Shown: positions 12,046-23,482, counted from the stretch's first letter. The stretch is 64,000 nt of DNA from Rhyacophila brunnea (GCA_022495005.1 JAGYXB010001401.1:868001-932000); one strand, 5' to 3'. The notes: generated from the sequence alone by a model not told the origin. Made by a program: numbers and translations.

Positions 12046-12740
12046 GCGAGTACGTTATAACTACAATTTTGAGAGATCCTGATGCCATTTAGTAATTGTG
12101 TAAGTAAGAATCGAAAGGGCTTTTCTCTTTTGCTAATGAATCATTGTAGCTTTTTAATCTTTTATATCATAATAAATTTAATATATTGCCATCGCTACAC
12201 AAATAAATCATTTATAATTATTATTATACTTGCCACCAGATATTCGTAAATACATTAAATTGTCAAGTTAGCTGAATATTCATGAATTCAACTGTTTGAA
12301 ATAAAAACGAGAGATAAAATCGACCCTGGTTGTTTGTAAGCGTATATTTACTTAGTGAAAATATTCAAAATTGCTGTTAATAATGACTAGTCGTTCTCAT
12401 TTAAACAGTCTATTCAACCAGAGTCAAGATTTATTATATGAAAAATCAGTGATTCCAAAAATATACATAAATGACTATAATATTAAAACATGGCGCAAAT
12501 TTACGTATATTTTAAATTACGAGTGTTCCATATATTTTTAAACGACTGACAAAGATTAGAATTTATTTCCGTTGTTAATAATTAAACCAACAAAATCAAC
12601 TACTTATCTATTTATTGTACAATGTTGCTATTGCAAGTATAAATGAATTATTCATTTAAGCATTTAACTGCTTTAAGTATAATAATTTTAAAATCTATAA
12701 ATGTATATTTAATATACATAATTCTGAATATCTCAGTAAT
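12046..12740. other. AT-rich spacer
   Basis: Nothing recognised. Confidence 0.5.
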
Positions 12741-12747
12741 ATACATA

Positions 12748-12822
12748 TGCCGTACAGGATTCGAACCCGCATTCATCAGTTATCGACCAATGTGTTTTCC
12801 CAATTATTTAGCCACCCGAATC
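12748..12822 (-). repeat. tRNA-like sequence
   Basis: The minus strand shows GGGTGGCTAAATAATTGGG as D-arm/A-box and GCGGGTTCGAATCCTGT as T-arm/B-box, separated by tRNA-like spacing. The acceptor ends do not pair well. It is probably a SINE head or a tRNA pseudogene. Confidence 0.5.
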
Positions 12823-14137
12823 ACACCTAATCATGAAAAATTTAAATAATAACTATCTAGGTATCCGAGATATTATTACATTTCATTAATATCGGCGACT
12901 ATTTTTGTGATTTTAAATCAAGATTAACAATATGTACTTATATTAATACCTAGACATCGTCTGACTTTTTTATGTTTTTTATTCAATTAATATTCAAGAA
13001 TTAACAATGTAACATTCATTATTGAAAACACATAATAATTTGACACAATTTTTTTTCTAATAGGCTCTACTAAAGTGTCAATATACTAAAGAATGCTATA
13101 TTCTTAAATAGTGTGTAGTATTAATTCATTAAATAAAAACTATGAATATTTCTCTAAAATTGTACAATTCAGATTTAATATTAACATACTAATAGTAATA
13201 TTAATAAATTATTGTCACTACTCATCAAAGAAGAAATTCAAAAATGAAGAGGTGGATATTAAATAATATTTTTGAATTTTATTATTTTAACAGACGTAAG
13301 TAGCATTCGGAATCCTCTAATTTGTGAAAGTGTCGTAAGAAAATTAAAAAGAGATTAAAAACTAAGTTAAAAATTTCAATTCCGAATTTATGATTAATTC
13401 TGTAATATAAATTATATTGTACAATAATTAGATTTTTTATAGCGTAGTGCAGTAATCTTAAAACTTTATTATATTTTGAGTATTTTTGTGTTTTGCATGA
13501 AAGGAATAAATATTATTATTTTTAATTTATTATGAGAATTAGTTGCAAACAAATCACTTACTTTTCCAGGACTAAAGTAGAAGAAAGAGAGACCATTTAA
13601 CAATCTATGTCCTGCATAGTGGAACGATGCTTGAAAAAAAACATTAATATACTGTATTTAACCAACTCAATAGGTTCGGGTCCTGTCCCTTGGCTCACTA
13701 TGCGATGCGTTACATATATACATGTGTTACAGAATATAGGTAGCTTTCAACTAAAATAAAGCTTTCCGAGTTTATTTAATAACAAATAAAACGTCGCAGC
13801 AGTAAATTCTGGGTTCAATCCCCAAGTGTATCTAAATATACGTTCGATTTTCCAATAACTAATTATAAATATATTCACTTTAATAGAATCCTTATTATTT
13901 GACACAATACTTCTGACTGTCTTCTAATATAATTAGAATAAAATTAATTAAAAAAACTGCATATCCATATCAAACGATTGGTTGATTAAGCTCTACACAT
14001 CCAAATAATATCACCTACTCTACTGATTTGATTATAAATAGCGCATGCATTTATATAAAATATGGTTTCAGTTATAAATGAAAATGTCATTTATAAAATC
14101 TTTTTAGTTAAAAAAATTCGGTGTGTCTACTTATGTA
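12823..14137. other. AT-rich non-coding stretch
   Basis: No gene recognised. A lone B-box-like motif, CTGGGTTCAATCCCCA, lies near 13808 without a matching A box. Confidence 0.45.
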
Positions 14138-14661
14138 CGCGCTAGAAGTTATACTTCTTTGGCGTAACAAAACAAAAAAAAACTTGTGATAAACTAGATT
14201 CTTTGACTAGCTCTTAACTATCTTGTTAAATTAAACACTCAAGAAAAAAAACCGCTTATTGGAACGCCGTTGGTTTATTTCTATACACTTTAATTTATAT
14301 TACTAAATTATATAATGGTTTCTCGTTGTTTTTTATTTTTAAAGTACCAACTGTCAGTCTGACGTTTAATCGTTTGTTTACGTAAGGAATTGCAAATGGC
14401 CAACAATAATAAATTCGCTGCCTAGACAACGGAACATTTCTAAACTATAATATTATACCGAATAATCGTCACGATTGCAGTATCATACTGTGGCGTAAAG
14501 GTGATGCATTCGGCTGATATCCGAACAATCGGTGGTTCGAATCCAATTGAGTGCGTTTTTTTCGTGTGAAAAAATAAATTATGTGTTACATGTCACACTC
14601 CAAAAATACACTCTGATCTGATTTCCCACGCCAAAAGCGCGCTAAAAGAAGTATAGTATAA
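14138..14661. repeat. Inverted pair of GAAGTTATACTTC heads around a tRNA-like core
   Basis: A plus-strand head at 14153 and a minus-strand head ending at 14661 face each other. The left one is itself a near-palindrome (GCGCTAGAAGTTATACTTC then TTTGGCG). The core holds GTGGCGTAAAGGTGATGC and GGTGGTTCGAATCC (about 14490-14545), an A/B-box pair on the plus strand. It could be one TIR element or two head-to-head insertions. Confidence 0.5.
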
Positions 14662-14947
14662 TATAAAAAATATATTTTTTATTAATTCACAGTGCTAAAA
14701 TTTGAAAAAAAAACGCATTGTGTCATTTATCTCGAAAGTGTATGAAAGTTAATTACTGCCTTCTTCCTTGGAAGAGCAGTATATGATTAATCTGGAGTCG
14801 AACATGGTAATATGATGTATTGTACCTGCATTTAACGTTTATGGATATTCGAAAAATTATTGAAAAATGAGTGTGACAGGTAAACGATGCAGATTATAGT
14901 TTATCTTTTTGTATAATAATGTTGATATAATATTATAATATGTAATT

Positions 14948-15372
14948 GAATATACATAATTTTGAAAAACACTTTCTGAGAAAATATATTATAACCGATA
15001 GAAAAAATCTTTCTGAAAAAAGTAAGCCACCTCGGCATGGAATTGAACCCTGCATCTCCTGGGTTTACGCCCCGTCCGTCGCATTTACCTCTATGCTATA
15101 CAGTGACATATTAATTGCGACAAATTTCAACTATTGGCATTTTTAATACCTACTCATCAGCGTTCTTCTAAATCAAGCTACTTTGGCAATCGGTTTTTGT
15201 TTTATTAAATCAAAGTAGATACCTATTACTTCAATTACTAACCGACGTCGTGGATTTTTCCAATATTTCTCATTGTTATTATTTTTATATTAAAATTATG
15301 GATGTTGAATATACAGAATGGTACATCCTTAAATCTTGTGAATTATTCGTTGAATAAAAGAAATAGTTAATT
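14948..15372. repeat. SINE-like element with antisense tRNA core
   Basis: It starts with GAATATACATAATTTTG and the ~70 bp arm also found at 30378-30450. A tRNA-like head then lies on the minus strand (B box GGGTTCAATTCC, A-box region about 15080-15100). It ends in the family tail CTTAAATCTTGTGAATTATTCG. A 10 bp repeat (ATTATAATAT) occurs on both sides but is low complexity. The interior differs from the 30.4 kb relative. Confidence 0.55.
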
Positions 15373-15469
15373 ATTATATTTAATTATTATAATATAAATT
15401 ATGCGTATCTACAGATGATTTGAAGCAGCAATTATTTTTCTTACGTCACAATTATTTCTCGCACATGTG

Positions 15470-15720
15470 TGAAGTATATTATAGGGAAACCAAGTGAAGT
15501 GTTAATTCACAGCTAGTAAATAATACTCGCTTGGCAGTGAGCGTGGAAATGGCTCGCGTCTTTAGAGCGTGTTTACCCACCCACCCATCGAAGGCGGCTG
15601 ACAAACATTAAAATTGACTTTCCTTCATTATTGTTTGGATTATGAACTGAATTCATTCCGTCTGGCTCGAGAGCAATATTTTATTTTCAGCCAGATACTT
15701 GGGGTAACCACGTTTACATT
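15470..15720. other. Non-repeat, less AT-rich block
   Basis: This block is more balanced in composition than its surroundings (for example CTCGCTTGGCAGTGAGCGTGG and CCCACCCACCCATCGAAGG). It has no ORF and no second copy in the window. It may be conserved non-coding sequence. Confidence 0.3.
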
Positions 15721-15825
15721 GTCTATTCATGATGGAGTACGATGAGTCAATAACGATCTTCATCATTACGTTACATTACATCTAAGAATTATTAATACGC
15801 CAATAACAGAATACTTTATTTGTTT

Positions 15826-15956
15826 TACATATATTGAGCAGAGGCAAAGAGTTTCTAGGCAATTATTTAGAGCCTAACCTAATATATATTACATTATAGC
15901 AGTAATAGACTAATAGAGAGAACAGAGGATACGTAATATAATGTAATTGACGCAAT
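15826..15956 (+). repeat. Duplicated segment, unit 1
   Basis: It matches 17742-17957 with substitutions and indels: TTTTACATATAT.GAGCA, CAATTATTTA.AG versus CGATTATTTAAAG, and CAGTAA.AGACTAA.AGAG. The hAT-type element begins exactly where the similarity reaches TAATGTAATT..CGCAAT. Confidence 0.65.
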
Positions 15957-17086
15957 TAGGGAAATCAATCCTGAGCCAAAATCTTGATCACGAGAATTCG
16001 GGATAACAATTTGACGATCCCGGGATTGGCATTTTTTCAATAGTTAATATTTAATTTTTAAATATACAAATAACGTTGATAAAATCGGTCAAAAATAAAT
16101 CTAGTATGATTATTTATACTATATAAGACATTTATGTTAATATTGTGTACGCTTAATCTAGGAAATACATAGGTTTAATGGAGTAAATAATATTGTAATA
16201 TAAATAATAATGTGAAAGTAAAACATTTTTATTTATTTATGAAAAGATAACAAATACAAATACAAGACAATAAATACAATATAAAAAATTAAAATTTTAA
16301 GTCATTAACTCATTATTCTGAATATGCCGGAAGTAATATCAAAGCATCAAGTGTTTCGTCATTTGATCTGAATCTAATTTTGGTAGGTACCCAGGCATAT
16401 TTTCAAATTTAAATTGTTATTATTTTAAAGGAGAGATAATAAATAATGTCTTTATTAATAATGACAAATGCATTGACTTCCCGGATATTATGATAGAGTT
16501 CAGACTTTAATGCATTTTATATCCATTAAAACATTACGAATCACCATAAACGACCGGTACGTTTCTTCAAAATGTTTTTATTCCTATATCCGATATCGTA
16601 TTAAATACGTCAATTAAAAATAATTGGCATAACTATTATCGAGCATTAATACATAAAGATCGAAGAAACAAACTAAAAATAGAATCTAGTGTTGATTTTA
16701 GTTATTATTATTACATTATTTTAACATTATTTAAATAGTCAATTAGTGTAACTTTTATTAATGGCAAATACATTAAGATTGATAACATCAGTGTTTGATT
16801 TTTTCGGCAGTTGTTGTGTCATCATATTATTACATTTCATATTTTATGGGTTCATACTAATTTAAGCATAAAGTTTAGTCCACGCTAGTTGAAAATATTT
16901 AATATATTTTTTTTATTCATTTAATTTAAAGTATTTTTTCTGTTATATTTTTGTTTTTATTTTATTTTCCATAAAAATTGATAATAAAATCAATCCCGAA
17001 AGTTTCAGGATTATGTTTACTAATCCCAGGATTCATAGGTATCGAAAATAGTTCGGGATCCCGGGATACCGGGATTGAAATCGCTA
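15957..17086 (-). mobile_element. hAT-type non-autonomous element, copy 1
   Basis: The ends read TAGGGAAATCAATCC at the left and GGATTGAAATCGCTA at the right. The flanking 8-mers are GACGCAAT (15949-15956) and GACGCGAT (17087-17094), a TSD with one mismatch. CCCGGGAT motifs are iterated near both ends. About 265 bp at the left and about 170 bp at the right align with the inverted copy at 55937-56673. The ~690 bp centre is unlike that copy's centre. No transposase is recognisable. An 8 bp duplication and TAGGG termini are typical of hAT. Confidence 0.83.
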
Positions 17087-17094
17087 GACGCGAT

Positions 17095-17741
17095 GTATCC
17101 ACCTCATATATTTGTTATGTATATCATCGATACCCTAAGATACTAATTATGTACCATTGTTAAGAATATTCGATCGGTATGATTTCGACTATTGAAAATG
17201 TACCTACTCAATATTATATTATTGATCAACCCCAATTTATCCACCCTATCTAACTGTGTTACTTACACACATATAAACTCTTGTACATGATCTAAGCGTC
17301 ACCAATATTACTTAATTACTATTTCATATTTATAATAATAATATGATTCTAATATCATTCAACTCGGACCATTCAACCGAGTTGTTTCACTGCGGATCGA
17401 ACTCTCCTGAATTCTTTCACTTTTATTTTTACACCATGTAACTGTATATTGAGATATGATGAATAAACATATCCGAAGATTAACATCCATCGAGTCTTAT
17501 TACTGACATACATCTTCCACTGGACCACGTGAAGGATCAGGGCCCGTTGGTAAGGATTTACGTTGCCGAAAACATAACATGTTTACCACCGATGCGTTTA
17601 TGCGTACAATAGCTGTAATACACCATACGTAAATTTATCAAGTTATTGCATGGGTATCTACTGAAAAATTTGTCATAAAATTGCACCAGAGTTGAAAATC
17701 GAATTACATTTATGAATGATAAGTCAATAACATATATTTTA
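17095..17741. other. AT-rich spacer
   Basis: Nothing recognised. Some less AT-rich text lies around 17380-17580, without a frame. Confidence 0.45.
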
Positions 17742-17957
17742 ATTGTTTTACATATATCGAGCATTGGAGAAGACTCTTTATTAAGCGATTATTTAAAGAT
17801 AACTTCGTGTAATATATTATACTTTATTAATGATATCATAATATAGTATGTGTATCTATATATAATATAATATATAGATATAATACATTATATCAGTAAC
17901 AGACTAACAGAGGCAACAAAGGATATGTAATAATATAATGTAATTATCGCAATATAT
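17742..17957 (+). repeat. Duplicated segment, unit 2 (unoccupied target)
   Basis: Homologous to 15826-15956. It continues through TAATGTAATTATCGCAAT with no hAT element inserted, so it may preserve the pre-insertion site of the element at 15957. It contains an extra AT-rich palindromic stretch at 17850-17890. Confidence 0.6.
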
Positions 17958-18278
17958 TCATAAATATTGCGCCGTATCATTTATTCATTACCAATCTGTT
18001 CATGTGTTTAAAAGCTGTAATAATCCAAAAGTAAATTTATCATATTATTGTATATACATATATTGAAAAATTATCGTTATAGATCGGACTAGACTAGATT
18101 GCACTAGACTTAAAGGTTTTTCATGAGGTTTCAAAAAAAATCTATGCCGTTGAATTTTATTTTCAAAATGTTTATCACTTTTTAACTAGAAATTAAGCTG
18201 CGTATTTTTAAGAATCTTTCAAGAAAATCTTGGTACAAATCTGTTAAAATGAAAATGTATATTGCACGATGAATTATT
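17958..18278. other. AT-rich spacer
   Basis: Nothing recognised. Confidence 0.5.
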
Positions 18279-18294
18279 AATGACTTAATTGCAG

Positions 18295-18483
18295 GCGGCT
18301 CTCGTGGTGCAGTGGGTAAGGCGCTCGCCTTCCACCCGAGAGTTCCTGGGTTCGATTCCCGGTTATGACAAAAACATTTATGTGTTTTTCTGAAAGCCTG
18401 GGTGTTTGTGATTGTTCAAAATTACTAACAACCACCTTGTATGAAAAAGCAAGGACATGGTTATTAATAATTCTAAAAAAAAA
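18295..18483 (+). mobile_element. tRNA-derived SINE, copy 2
   Basis: Same family as 790-986. It has GTGGTGCAGTGGGTAAGG (A-box region), GGGTTCGATTCCC (B box), a shared body and an A-run at the 3' end. A 16 bp TSD, AATGACTTAATTGCAG, lies at 18279-18294 and 18484-18499. The B box is closer to consensus here than in copy 1. No protein is encoded; mobilisation would depend on a LINE. Confidence 0.92.
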
Positions 18484-18499
18484 AATGACTTAATTGCAG

Positions 18500-19319
18500 A
18501 TGCCACAAGGCAAAACATGGATCATTAAAACTAGTCTTTATGGAAAATTATAAATATATAAGTATACGTAAATAAAAAAATGAAGCGCATGCATTTTAAT
18601 TATATAAGATTAACGGACATATAATTATAATATATATATATATCAACATCACAGTAAAGCTTTTATTAATATTAGGAAAATTTAAAAAGTTCCCAGTAAC
18701 TCTTCATAGATTGTATTTTTCTATATTATGATGAATGGAATGAGTAAATCAGTTCGATGTTATATGTAATAATAAGTCTTTACCATCAATACGAAATTAG
18801 TTACATTTTACTTTTTATAGTTTCAAATAACTTTGAAGAGCTTTTTTTTTTTACTAAAATAACATTTAACAAAAAACTATTAAGTAAATGGTTTCTAAGG
18901 GTAATTTCAGACTAAAATCTACATAATTACTATGTAGTTTTAACTGAATAAATTATGGTTATCATTATAATACAGACATGTACGTGAAATAAAAGCAAAC
19001 TGACATTTATAATGTTACAGTATTTCCAGAAAACAAATTCTTAACTTACCAAATGAATATACCGGGAAACGACTATGCTGTGTATTCTATCAAGAAAAGA
19101 AGGGATATCTCAACATTTATCGGCACGAGTCGTCTAACACGTACCACTGGTATCAACTCCTGGAATTCGTGATATCTTGAGGAAGTTGTTCGTATTGAAA
19201 ACGGCAGCGGTAGTCAAGAAGACGTGTCACAAACATTTGGTGGAAGAACGATGTCTTTTATTGCAGAATCTAGTTTTAGTTCAAATAGTTTATAGGTAAC
19301 GCAAGACGTATCCGGAAAT
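18500..19319. other. AT-rich spacer
   Basis: An AT dinucleotide run lies near 18630. From about 19060 the sequence becomes less AT-rich but shows no convincing ORF. Confidence 0.45.
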
Positions 19320-19670
19320 TTGTACGTAAACGGTTCACCGCAGGACACTTATTCGTGCGCCGCAGTACGTGAAACATAAGTTCGTGTAACATTTAATCAA
19401 ATGAAGAGTTCTTCATTGAACATTTCACCGTGGAGTATATACAACATGTGGCGAATTTTATGAGATGTTTTTACTAGGTTAGGTTAGGGTTAATTTAATT
19501 GGAATAGTACTATTTGCAAACCATCGCCGCATTTTGTAAGATACGTACAAATGTATTCCACGTGAAATGTTCAACGAAGAACTCGTCATTTGATAAAATG
19601 TTATACGAACTCATGTTTCACGTACTGCGGCGCATGAATAAGTGTCCCACGATGAATTGCATACGTACAA
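19320..19670. mobile_element. Long inverted-repeat element (arms >120 bp)
   Basis: The left arm (19320-19458) and right arm (about 19518-19670) are inverted copies with few mismatches across the block holding GACACTTATTC and GCGCCGCAGTACGTGAAACAT. The spacer carries AGGTTAGGTTAGGGTTAA. The exact termini and any TSD could not be fixed, so this is either a MITE or an inverted duplication. The 65-codon frame at 19514-19711 lies across the right arm and is not a gene. Confidence 0.7.
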
Positions 19671-20210
19671 CATGTAACCAACGCAAGAAACATAATAGTA
19701 TTGGATGTTAAAAATATAATAATTTGTTTTCAATTTTTCCAAGGTTAATAATTATACTACAGCCGGGAATAAACACAGGCTGCCTCCAATATGATTTTAT
19801 ACTATTTTCTCTCATTTGTATTGAAACGTCAGATGACTCCGTTTATCCACCAAAGTCGTGGTCTCTTCGCACGTATTTGTTCTTTCTGATTAGGAGTTTC
19901 AAAGACGATACATTGGTAATTTTTTCTACGTCATATATAGTACTGTTCATGATGATACACGCGTTACTATATACTTTGATTTTTATTGAATATTCTGTGC
20001 TAATAGTTTCTAACAATCAGTAAAATATTAGAATTTAAAACGTCGGTCTCACGGGGCTTGTAAAACCGTATAGGTATATGTTTTGATTTCAATTGTTTCA
20101 TGTTTTCGATACATTTTGTGGCTGTATAGACACATCCTCAAAATTTATTGGACTGACTGAGTGACAAATGTTGAAATTTTCACTTAAATGGGAAAGGACT
20201 GGAAAGTTCT
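19671..20210. other. Unassigned stretch
   Basis: A 99-codon opening at 19724-20023 (GTG or TTG type start) matches nothing I know. Its hydrophobic, Ile/Leu/Phe-rich translation is what AT-rich DNA gives by chance. Confidence 0.4.
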
Positions 20211-20465
20211 GTGTAGTATCAAAATCAGACAACTACATTACCTCGGCCAGATTATGAGAGGACAAAAGAATAGCATTGTTCAACTTGCTATCTAAGGAAT
20301 GATCAACATCACGGATAAGTCAAGAATGACCATCATTCTTGGCTTATCCGTGATTGGTCCGAGTGAAGCTCCAATGAACTGTTCCGGGTAGCAAATGATA
20401 AGGCTAAGATCGCCCCGATTGTGGTCAGCCTCCGCTAGGGGATGACACATTAAGAAGATACTTAC
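20211..20465 (+). pseudogene. 3' end of a decayed non-LTR retrotransposon ORF2
   Basis: One frame reads YLGQIMRGQKNSIVQLAI, and another reads SWLIRDW, then ELFRVANDKAKIAPIVVSLR before a stop. This is the carboxyl tail typical of RTE/jockey-type polyproteins (YLGHIMR..., SWL..L..W, ELFR.A..K..IA.M...LR). Stops and frame changes break it. Within it, 20308-20354 is a hairpin with 22 bp arms, 21 of 22 matching. The right arm is the native coding text (HHSWLIRDW), so the left arm is a local inverted duplicate. Confidence 0.7.
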
Positions 20466-20911
20466 TATTGGCAATGACTACTTTTAGTTTGACTTGACCA
20501 TTGTTACCTATATTTGTAGCGTATAAAAAAGTTTAAAAAAAATATTAAAGTTCAGATAATCGATTTATAAGTCAGCATTGGTTTTTTTTTTTCATTTTTC
20601 ATTAAAATGTTTTTCAAAAATATTTTTTTAGTTGTTCGATACAGAAGATGGGACATAAAATGTCTTAAAACTACGAAGTAGTATTATTTGTAAACTTTAA
20701 TCTCACATATAATCGATAAACATCAAATACGATGGACAAAATATAATAAAAATAAACATTTATTTTACTAGTTATATAATTTGATAACTTGTCATAACAA
20801 AGAGTATGTACATAAATATAGAATATTGTTTGTAATTATTACTTTCATTCTGGACTAAAATATTTGCAGTGTATCGTATTATATTTAATTATCAAATTAT
20901 TTTCCTGAAAA

Positions 20912-21118
20912 ATGTTAATGCTCTCTGGTTGGGGGAACAGTATGCCACTAGACACGCGCGATTGTCGCTTTGAAGATACGAACCTCATTCAAAAGTTTGA
21001 GAAGGAAAAACGCGAAAGAATTGCTCGGATGTCGAGAAAAGTGCATTGGGAAATAGAAAAACCCAATAATTTAATACTTAGTATATTCAAAGTGGTTTTG
21101 TCACGGTGTACACTTTAG
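20912..21118 (+). CDS. Uncharacterised 68-codon ORF, possible exon
   Basis: An ATG-started frame encodes SGWGNSMPLDTRDCRF and then a charged stretch, FEKEKRERIARMSRKVHWE. The codon region is clearly less AT-rich than its flanks, and the composition is protein-like up to about residue 50, after which it turns hydrophobic (possible read-through into intron). A GTATAT lies near 21082 but is a weak donor. I do not recognise the family. It may be an exon, a pseudogene or transposon-derived. Confidence 0.3.
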   Translation: MLMLSGWGNSMPLDTRDCRFEDTNLIQKFEKEKRERIARMSRKVHWEIEKPNNLILSIFKVVLSRCTL

Positions 21119-21458
21119 TATCACTAAAGTATGGTTTCGAAAAGTGGGCTTTGGGATTGCTGGCCCTATTGATAGTAGGGAATATTGAGAAACATGTGAG
21201 CGATATGAAATATAAAGCTTTACATAGATAAATTCGTCGAATAATACCAGTCTCATTATACCCTTTTGTTAAATATTATTTTCCATTTTGAAAATATATT
21301 CATAGCATATTGCAGCACTATTTAAATTGACATTCAAGGGATAAATTTCTAAAGTTTCTTATTTCCTTACTATATCGTTTGGGGATGGTTGAAACTAGGG
21401 TTCTGTGCCCCTAGGTTTACTTGTACTGGCCAACTTTGTTAGTAGTGAGACTTCACCA

Positions 21459-21581
21459 TTAACACAATCGCTGCGGACCTTTTAATTACTTTTTAATGAC
21501 CGTATTTAAATATCATGAATTGGATCGATTGGCCGCTTAACGGGGACATGGCAGCCGTGTCATCCGCGTCGAATGAGTTAA
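21459..21581. mobile_element. Small TTAA-flanked MITE
   Basis: TTAA lies at both ends (21459-21462 and 21578-21581). Inside them the termini are inverted copies: CACAATCGCTGCGGACC and, reversed, CTCATTCGACGCGGATG. A TTAA duplication is the hallmark of piggyBac and some Kolobok transposases. A related copy lies at 45420-45536 and a relic at 5187. It is about 120 bp with no coding capacity. Confidence 0.72.
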
Positions 21582-21993
21582 GATAGCCAGCTGTTACAAT
21601 GTTACAGAATGGGAACAACAATGGTGAATACGATATGTACGTACTATTATTATATTGTAATAATATGTAGATGGTAAACCACGACACTTAATTATTACAA
21701 GTAGTCTAATAGCGCCTGTACAAGTGCACAGATTTACTGGCACCAATAGTATGTAAATTCAAATATCGCGGTAATAATTATTTACACGTAAAAGTGCTGA
21801 CTGTTTCGCCAATTTTATTCTTCAAGCGTAGGCGAGACGCGTTATTGCTATTGTATAGTGATATTTGACTGGTTGTCAAAAATTGTAAACGTCAAAATGC
21901 GATGCGCGGTATATTCGTATTTATTCCGGCAGGTTCAACATTATTATTTTACTGCGCGGGCGCAGACATCGGACATATTATAACTGTTGCGTG

Positions 21994-22017
21994 AAAATTC
22001 AGAAGCTTCTGAATTTT
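21994..22017. promoter_or_regulatory. 24 bp perfect palindrome, heat-shock-element-like
   Basis: The core TTCAGAAGCTTCTGAA is an exact inverted repeat and contains alternating TTC/GAA blocks (AGAAGCTTCT fits nGAAnnTTCn). It lies in a less AT-rich non-coding stretch (about 21780-22080). HSF binding is an inference from the motif alone. Confidence 0.4.
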
Positions 22018-23482
22018 TTTGGTCTACGCATGTAATCTTGCAACTTGTACGATAATACGTGTTTACTAGTGCATTTTCTTGTTATGGTTGAGATGCACGT
22101 GTACATGGGATATTAATCATCTGAAAAAATCTGTATAGGCTTGCATAAAATAATTGAAAGCAACAATAAATTTTAAAAATACATTTATTTCGAATAAGTG
22201 CTGTGCTAAACGTAAAAGAACAATACTTGAATAATATTAATTTATTTTTGTTGCAAATTGTAACAATTATTATTTATTTATTTATTTATTATTCTTCTTC
22301 TTATTTTTATTGTGTGGTTGCGCTTTTCATAGTGGATTGTAATTTTGTGGTTATGATGGTGGATGTTCAGATACTAGAAGGGGAGGTTTCGTTAGGATGC
22401 CAAGCATTGACCTTTTATGGTGTTGATAATGTTGCTTTGTGGTCTGGATGCACCAGCAATTGCACGGTATTGTTCATTGGGTTACCCGGTGCATGGCACT
22501 TGACGGTACACTTTTGATGAATGATAAGAGCCTGTATCATGGTTTGCCAGGTATTCAGAAGTATCGCTTGGACGACGGCCACACTATATCAAGATGACCT
22601 GGGCGTGGTCCACGAATAACTTCTGACTCAGTCTGCATAATACAATAAAATTAATCATTAAATGACGGCTTAGCTTTAACAAGCCTAGGCGTGTCCACTG
22701 TCTTGAGGTAACTTGAGCTAACTGCATGTTATACAATCATGGTCAACTGGTGACCCGTAACTGTTGGTGATCTGGTCTTGCGACAATAACAATGAATGGT
22801 GGGAAATATAGGGATGAACGCGACCGTAATTGGCTCAACCACGATGTGATCACTACAAATTACACTGCATTGATAAATAACCGACAGGAAAACTGTATTG
22901 AAAAGTATACACATCAGATGGCTATTTTGATTGTGAAAGAAAATTTGATCTTAAGAAACCATACAATGAATTTATTTTGAGAATTAATTATATCTTTATT
23001 ATATAGGAAACTTAAGCAGTAATTTCGTATGTTTGAGGTTTAGATCAAAAGAAACCTGATAACACAAAGATATTATATTACACTGATAATCTACTGGCAA
23101 GTTTCCTTATTAAATTCTACGTGAATATATTCTAATCTCGTTATAATAAAACATAGGTATATGTTATTATAGTAATGTAATTTGATTAATAGATTACAAT
23201 TTCTGTAACATGTAAGTTTTGTACGTAGTTTACTTTCAACAAAATAATTTTGTTTGTTGTTCTGTCCTGTGAAATAAATTATTTAAAAAAATAGTCCGAA
23301 CTTTTTTTAGGAAACTTTAAGCTATGTAAAATTAGCCCGTATGTACTTTGACACGGAAATACGTGTGTAATATTTCATAAATGACATATTGAAAGTGGTA
23401 TACCCTCGCGTATTTTCGAATAGTTATTAATAATGTTTATATTCAGTAAAATATTTAAAAAAAAATGTCTATGTTATATCCA
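22018..23482. other. Unassigned stretch
   Basis: A (TTTA)n microsatellite lies at about 22266-22290, next to CTTCTTCTTATT. From 22300 to 22960 the sequence is mixed in composition with short openings on both strands (for example 22792-22980 plus, containing NWLNHDVITTNYTALI). They may be transposon scraps, but I cannot assign them. The CTTCTTC block could be the reverse of a (GAAGAA) LINE tail. Confidence 0.35.

Noticed and set aside
19473..19493. TTAGG-type telomeric repeat
   Set aside because: Only two or three imperfect units inside the spacer of an inverted-repeat element; not a telomere or a clear interstitial telomere.
20308..20354. MicroRNA precursor
   Set aside because: The loop is only 3 bases and the right arm is native retrotransposon coding sequence, so a local inverted duplication explains it better.
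22203..22517. 104-codon plus ORF
   Set aside because: The first half translates a TTTA/CTTCTTC microsatellite. The second half is not recognised, and no ATG or splice context supports it.
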